Of a stretch of DNA of 64,000 nt, positions 59,845-64,000 are shown in pieces. Below the pieces are notes generated by a model that was given only the letters and a program-made list of their open reading frames with translations, did not search any database and had not been told where the DNA came from. The position numbers were made by a program, and so were the translations under genes. Positions within the stretch are counted from its first letter, which is position 1; every line of letters begins with the position of its first letter. The stretch lies in NCBI RefSeq assembly GCF_000684975.1, contig NZ_BAXZ01000023.1, positions 66,402-130,401 on the forward strand. The letters run 5' to 3'. This stretch comes from Paraburkholderia acidipaludis NBRC 101816. Lineage in GTDB: Bacteria; Pseudomonadota; Gammaproteobacteria; Burkholderiales; Burkholderiaceae.

Positions 59845-62247
59845 ATGTCGCTTCAACATACCAGCGAGACCCCGGTTTACCGCCGGCACGACGCACCTAC
59901 CGAAGCTCGCGTAGCCGACCTGCTTGCGCGCATGACGCTGGACGAGAAGATTGCGCAGCTGCATGCCGTCTGGCTCAAGCTTCGCGAAGACGGCCGCCAT
60001 GAATGGCGCAGCGAGGATTTCGCGCAGCGCGACACGGGTGTGCCGCTCGAAACGCTGCTGCGTCACGGTCTGGGGCAGGTCACGCGGCCGCTCGGCACCC
60101 ATACCGTGGACCCGAAGGAGGGCGTGAAGGCGCTCAATGCGCTGCAGCGTCAGATGGTGGAAGGCACGCGCCTGGGCATTCCGGTGATGGCGCACGAAGA
60201 GTGCCTCGTCGGCCTGATGATCAAGGACGCCACGCTGTTTCCGTCGCCGCTGAACTACGCGGCAACCTGGAACCCGGCGTTGATTGGCCGCGTGGGCGAG
60301 GTGATCGGCGAGCAGGCGCGCTCGATCGGCTGCCATCAGGGGCTCGCGCCCGTGCTCGACGTCTCGCGCGATCCGCGCTGGGGCCGCACGGAGGAAACGT
60401 TCGGCGAGGACCCGTACCTCGTGGGCGTGATGGCCTGCCATTACGTACAGGGGTTGCAGGGCGAGCGCCGCGACCTCGTCGCGACGCTCAAGCATTTCGT
60501 AGCGCATTCGGCGAGCGAAGGCGCGCGCAATCACGCGCCGGTCCATGTCGGGCCGCGCGAGCTCAACGACACCTTCATGCTGCCCTTCGAGATGGCGGTC
60601 AAGCTCGCGCACGCGGGTTCGGTGATGCCGGCCTACCACGACATCGACGGCGTGCCGTGCCACACGAACCGCGAACTGCTGCAGGGCGTGCTGCGCGACA
60701 AGTGGGGATTCGACGGCCTGATCGTGGCGGACTATGCCGCCGTCAACCTGCTCTACACGCACCACGGCGTGGCGCGCGATGCTGCCGAGGCTGCGGCCCA
60801 GTCGTTCAATGCGGGCCTCGATGTCGAACTGCCGGGGCACGAGTGCGCACTGCACCTGAAAGAAGCGCTCGCGCGCGGCGAGATCAGCGAGACGACTCTC
60901 GACGCGGCCGTGACGCGCGTGCTGCGCGTGAAGTTCGATATCGGTCTCTTCGAGCATCCGTACGCCGACCCGGAACGCGTGAACCTGAGCAGCGCCGAAG
61001 CGAGCGATGTCGCGCACGAAGTGGCCCGCCAGTCGATCGTACTCCTGCGCAATGAGGGCGTCCTGCCGCTTGCCAACGATGGGCGGCAGAAGGTTGCGGT
61101 GATCGGACCGACGGCCGATGATCCGCTCGCTCTGCTCGCGGGCTACAGCTTCCCGGTGCACCTCATCAATAGCGGCGAGCAATCGACTTCGTCGATGAAG
61201 ACGCCGCTGCAGGCGCTGCGCGAGACCCTCGGCGAAGCGCAGGTCGTGTACGAGAAGGGCTGCGCAATTATCGAAGAGCGTCGTGCAGGCGCGCCGGTGT
61301 TTCCCGGCGACGTGACACCGGGCACGGAGAACCTCAGTACTCGCGACGAACTGCTCAGCGCCGATACCTCGGGCATTGCGGCAGCGGCGCACGCCGCACG
61401 CGGCGCCGATGTGGCGATCGTATTCGTGGGCGACCTGGCAGGCCTCTTTCAATCGGGCACCGTCGGCGAAGGGTCGGACACGGACAGCCTCGCGTTGCCG
61501 GGCGTGCAGCAGGCCCTCGTCGATGCGGTAATCGCCACCGGCACGCCCACCGTGGTCGTGATGACGGGCGGCCGTCCGTACAATCTCGGAGGGCAGGAAG
61601 AACGCCTCGCCGCTCAGGCGATGGCCTTTGCGCCAGGCGAGCGCGGCGCCGAGGCGCTGGCCGAACTGCTGACCGGTCAGGCGAACTTCGGCGGCCGTCT
61701 GCCGCTTTCGGTGCCGACCAGCGCGGGTGCCGTGCCCTATGTGTACAACCATCGGCTCAAGAGCGCGGGAACGCCGATTGCGTGGCACTTCGGCTCGCGC
61801 TATCCGTTCGGTTTCGGGCTGGGCTATACGCGCTTTGGCTACAGGGATTTGCAACTCGCCGTGGCGGCAGCACCGATCGAGGACGGCACGTTCGAGTTCA
61901 GCTTCACGCTCGAGAACATGGGCGGGCGCTCCGGCGACGAGGTCGTGCAGGTGTACGTGCGTGACCGGCTCGCGTCGGCGTCACGCCCCGTGAAGGAGCT
62001 CAAGGCTTTCGCGCGGGTCACGGTGGATGCGCACCAGAAGGCGCGCGTGCGTGTGTGCCTGCCGGTCGACATGCTCAATTTCACGGATGGGCGCGGCGAA
62101 CGCATCGTGGAGCCCGGCGACTTCGATCTGATGATCGGCAGTTCGAGCCGCGACATCCATCTGAACGCGACGCTTACCGTGACTGGCAACGCGACTCGCA
62201 CGCTGGAGCGCGACTGGCGCATGGTGAGCGACGTGCAGGTGATCTGA
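59845..62247 (+). CDS. Glycoside hydrolase family 3 (beta-xylosidase/beta-glucosidase)
   Basis: 800 residues from ATG 59845, AGGAG upstream; the earlier in-frame start has no site. GH3 layout: N-terminal TIM-barrel domain (DVSRDPRWGRTEETFGEDPY, ATLKHFVAH), nucleophile Asp in GFDGLIVADYAAV (about residue 296), (alpha/beta)6 sandwich domain (QSIVLLRNEGVLPL) and a C-terminal fibronectin-type domain (ENMGGRSGDEVVQVYVRD). No signal peptide, so it cleaves imported oligosaccharides in the cytoplasm. The following xylose dehydrogenase makes beta-xylosidase the best guess; beta-glucosidase cannot be excluded from sequence. Confidence 0.9.
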   Translation: MSLQHTSETPVYRRHDAPTEARVADLLARMTLDEKIAQLHAVWLKLREDGRHEWRSEDFAQRDTGVPLETLLRHGLGQVTRPLGTHTVDPKEGVKALNALQRQMVEGTRLGIPVMAHEECLVGLMIKDATLFPSPLNYAATWNPALIGRVGEVIGEQARSIGCHQGLAPVLDVSRDPRWGRTEETFGEDPYLVGVMACHYVQGLQGERRDLVATLKHFVAHSASEGARNHAPVHVGPRELNDTFMLPFEMAVKLAHAGSVMPAYHDIDGVPCHTNRELLQGVLRDKWGFDGLIVADYAAVNLLYTHHGVARDAAEAAAQSFNAGLDVELPGHECALHLKEALARGEISETTLDAAVTRVLRVKFDIGLFEHPYADPERVNLSSAEASDVAHEVARQSIVLLRNEGVLPLANDGRQKVAVIGPTADDPLALLAGYSFPVHLINSGEQSTSSMKTPLQALRETLGEAQVVYEKGCAIIEERRAGAPVFPGDVTPGTENLSTRDELLSADTSGIAAAAHAARGADVAIVFVGDLAGLFQSGTVGEGSDTDSLALPGVQQALVDAVIATGTPTVVVMTGGRPYNLGGQEERLAAQAMAFAPGERGAEALAELLTGQANFGGRLPLSVPTSAGAVPYVYNHRLKSAGTPIAWHFGSRYPFGFGLGYTRFGYRDLQLAVAAAPIEDGTFEFSFTLENMGGRSGDEVVQVYVRDRLASASRPVKELKAFARVTVDAHQKARVRVCLPVDMLNFTDGRGERIVEPGDFDLMIGSSSRDIHLNATLTVTGNATRTLERDWRMVSDVQVI

Positions 62248-62304
62248 GGCAGTACCCCTTATTCGAATTCCTTGCTACTTTTGAATTCAGGAACAGAAGC
62301 AACC

Positions 62305-63072
62305 ATGTCTTACGCGATTTACCCGAGCCTTCTCGACAAGGTTGTGGTGGTGACGGGCGGCGGTACGGGCATTGGCGCCGCCATGGTCGAGGCATTCGCG
62401 GCGCAGGGCGCGCGGGTGTTTTTTCTCGACGTAGCCGACGACGCCTCGGCATCCCTCGCGCAGTCGCTGCGCGAGGCAAAGCACGCGCCGGCCTACCGGC
62501 GTTGCGACCTGCGTGACATTGCGCAGCTCGAAGCCTGCTTCGCCGATATCGCGAGCGTGGCGGGACCCGTGCAGGTGCTCGTGAACAACGCCGCCAACGA
62601 CGACCGTCACGACGTGCGCGACGTGAAAGCCAGCTACTGGGACGACCGCATGGCCGTGAACCTGCGCCATCATTTCTTCTGCGCGCAGGCGGTGGCGGAG
62701 GGCATGCGCCAGCTTGGCGGCGGCTCGATCATCAACCTCGGCTCGATTTCATGGCACCTCGCTTCGCCGCGGCTCTCGGTCTACATGACGGCGAAGGCGG
62801 CTATCGAAGGGCTCACGCGCGGGCTGGCCCGCGATCTGGGCGACTACGGGATCCGCGTGAACTGCGTCATTCCCGGCGCGGTGCGCACGCCGCGCCAGAT
62901 GCAGCTGTGGCAGTCGAGCGAAAGCGAGGCGCGCATCATGGCGCAGCAATGCCTGCACGAGCGCATCGATCCCGAGCACGTCGCGCGCATGGTGCTGTTC
63001 CTCGCCTCGGACGACGCCGCGCGCTGCACGGGCCGGGATTACTTCGTGGATGCGGGCTGGTACGGCGAATGA
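62305..63072 (+). CDS. xylB: D-xylose 1-dehydrogenase, SDR family
   Basis: 255 residues from ATG 62305. It follows Caulobacter XylB (the dehydrogenase of the Weimberg pathway, not xylulokinase) from end to end: AIYPSLLDKVVVVTGGGTGI, RRCDLRDIAQLEACF, NNAANDDRHDV, 'YWDDRMAVNLRHHFFCAQAV', INLGSISWHLASPRL, and RDYFVDAGWYGE. TGGGTGIG cofactor motif and intact catalytic YMTAK. It oxidises D-xylose to D-xylonolactone with NAD+. The stop overlaps the lactonase start (ATGA). Confidence 0.92.
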   Translation: MSYAIYPSLLDKVVVVTGGGTGIGAAMVEAFAAQGARVFFLDVADDASASLAQSLREAKHAPAYRRCDLRDIAQLEACFADIASVAGPVQVLVNNAANDDRHDVRDVKASYWDDRMAVNLRHHFFCAQAVAEGMRQLGGGSIINLGSISWHLASPRLSVYMTAKAAIEGLTRGLARDLGDYGIRVNCVIPGAVRTPRQMQLWQSSESEARIMAQQCLHERIDPEHVARMVLFLASDDAARCTGRDYFVDAGWYGE

Positions 63073-63965
63073 ACGCGATCACACCTGTCTGCGTGTGGCA
63101 GGCCGGCGCGCAATTGGGCGAGGGGCCTGTATGGGTGGCGCGCGAGCGTTCGATCTACTTCGTCGATATCAAGCTATGCCAGGTACACCGCTTCAACGTC
63201 GATACGGGGGAGCGGCGGAGTTGGCGCGCGCCGGCGCAGCCGGGTTTCGTGGTGCCGCATGAGGAGGGTTCGATGCTGGCGGGCCTGCAGGGCGGCCTGT
63301 ATCGTTTTACGCCTGAGGATGGCGGCTTCGTGCTTGCCCTGCCGGTGGAAACGGATCAGCCCGGCAATCGTCTGAACGACGGTTATGTCGACGCGCAGGG
63401 GCGTCTCTGGTTCGGCTCGATGGACGATGCGGAAACGTCGCATACAGGTGTCCTTTATCGCGCCGACGCTGATGCCGATGGCACGGTAAGCGCGCAGGAT
63501 CGCGGATACGTCATCACGAATGGGCCGGCCATGTCGCCGGATGGCTGCACGCTTTACCACGTCGATACGTTGCGGCGCGCGATCTATGCGTTCGACGTAG
63601 CGGACGATGGCGAGCTTACGCGGCGCCGGCTCTTTGCTGCGCACCTGGAGCCTGGCTATCCGGACGGGCTTGCGGTCGATTCGCAGGGGTATGTGTGGAG
63701 CGCTTCGTTTGGCGGCGGCCGGATCGAGCGCTATGCGCCGGATGGCACAAGTGTGGGGCGTGTGGTGTTTCCGTGTTCGAATGTCACCAAGCTTGCCTTC
63801 GGCGGGGATGATCTTTGTACTGTTTATGCGACTACCGCGCGTAAGGGATTGGATGCTGGAGCGCTGGCGCGTGAGCCACTGGCTGGGGGGCTGTTTTCGT
63901 TTCGGGTGCCGGTGAAGGGGCAGACGCAGGCGTTGTGTCGGGTGGCGGTGGGATCTTTTACGTGA
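63069..63965 (+). CDS. xylC: SMP-30/gluconolactonase-family lactonase, probably xylonolactonase
   Basis: 298 residues from ATG 63069 overlapping the dehydrogenase stop. Six-bladed propeller with the metal ligands expected in the family: Glu in AQLGEGPVW (about residue 18), Asn in NRLNDGYVDAQGRLW, Asn in VITNGPAMSPDG and Asp in GYPDGLAVDSQG. It hydrolyses sugar 1,4- or 1,5-lactones; after xylose dehydrogenase the substrate should be D-xylonolactone, and L-arabinonolactone is possible because the arabinose operon lacks a lactonase. No xylonate dehydratase appears before the window ends 35 bases later. Confidence 0.9.
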   Translation: MNAITPVCVWQAGAQLGEGPVWVARERSIYFVDIKLCQVHRFNVDTGERRSWRAPAQPGFVVPHEEGSMLAGLQGGLYRFTPEDGGFVLALPVETDQPGNRLNDGYVDAQGRLWFGSMDDAETSHTGVLYRADADADGTVSAQDRGYVITNGPAMSPDGCTLYHVDTLRRAIYAFDVADDGELTRRRLFAAHLEPGYPDGLAVDSQGYVWSASFGGGRIERYAPDGTSVGRVVFPCSNVTKLAFGGDDLCTVYATTARKGLDAGALAREPLAGGLFSFRVPVKGQTQALCRVAVGSFT

Positions 63966-64000
63966 AGGGTTTGGGGTTCTGATATTTGTGGTTCTTGTTG

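Noticed and set aside
1..64000. tRNA, rRNA, insertion sequence or prophage genes
   Set aside because: No transposase, integrase, phage structural gene, tRNA cloverleaf or rRNA stretch was recognised by reading; a tRNA scan was not possible here.

Overview
The window is 64 kb of GC-rich chromosomal DNA with closely packed genes. The gene families (trimeric Burkholderia-type porin, many LysR, AraC and MFS genes, oxidative pentose pathways instead of isomerase/kinase routes) point to a betaproteobacterium of the Burkholderiaceae, probably a soil- or plant-associated Paraburkholderia-like organism. The genus is inferred. No rRNA, tRNA, CRISPR array, insertion sequence or phage gene was seen.

Layout. 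(1) 1-3.6 kb: ragged accessory edge with a cut-off LysR gene, a Tat-exported cupin, a VOC protein, a tautomerase and an SDR, plus two gene fossils (an alpha/beta hydrolase and a 2-oxoglutarate dehydrogenase E1 fragment). (2) 3.6-9.8 kb: GH127 beta-L-arabinofuranosidase with a CUT1 ABC importer that has no ATPase gene, and a divergent AraC regulator. (3) 9.9-18.4 kb: LysR regulator facing an L-arabinose oxidation operon: sugar-acid dehydratase, 2-keto-3-deoxyarabonate dehydratase, L-arabinose/galactose 1-dehydrogenase, AraFGH. (4) 18.5-22.2 kb: a second CUT2 importer with a single-domain ATPase and its FCD-type GntR regulator. (5) 22.6-29.3 kb: a YtfQRT-YjfF furanose importer facing a second, nearly identical copy of the dehydratase. 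(6) 29.3-31.9 kb: muconolactone isomerase-like protein, cyclase-family hydrolase, an SDR fossil and an exported hydrolase. (7) 32-41.9 kb: ordinary chromosomal genes (diguanylate cyclase, Bcr-type MFS, alanine racemase, oxidoreductase, AraC, SET-domain protein, PRC-barrel protein, MocR regulator, GNAT). (8) 41.9-47.2 kb: a three-gene operon of a DUF2760 protein and two divergent Hsp70-like ATPases. (9) 47.4-54 kb: two MFS transporters, LysR, a PIN protein with a weakened active site, a porin and an orphan Phd/YefM antitoxin. (10) 54-64 kb: LacI regulator and a xylo-oligosaccharide/xylose oxidation operon (CUT1 importer with ATPase, GH3, xylose dehydrogenase, lactonase).

How it fits together: the window reads as a hemicellulose side-chain and pentose island. 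GH127 and GH3 release L-arabinose and xylose, five ABC importers bring in free or oligomeric sugars, and oxidative enzymes turn them into sugar acids. Each route has gaps the other half of the window could fill: the xylose operon has no dehydratase while the arabinose half has two; the arabinose operon has no lactonase while the xylose operon ends in one; the GH127 importer has no ATPase while the xylose importer has one of the exchangeable MsmK/UgpC type. The final alpha-ketoglutarate semialdehyde dehydrogenase is not in the window.

The least understood element is the DUF2760/Hsp70/Hsp70 operon. The second is the apparently split toxin-antitoxin material around the porin.
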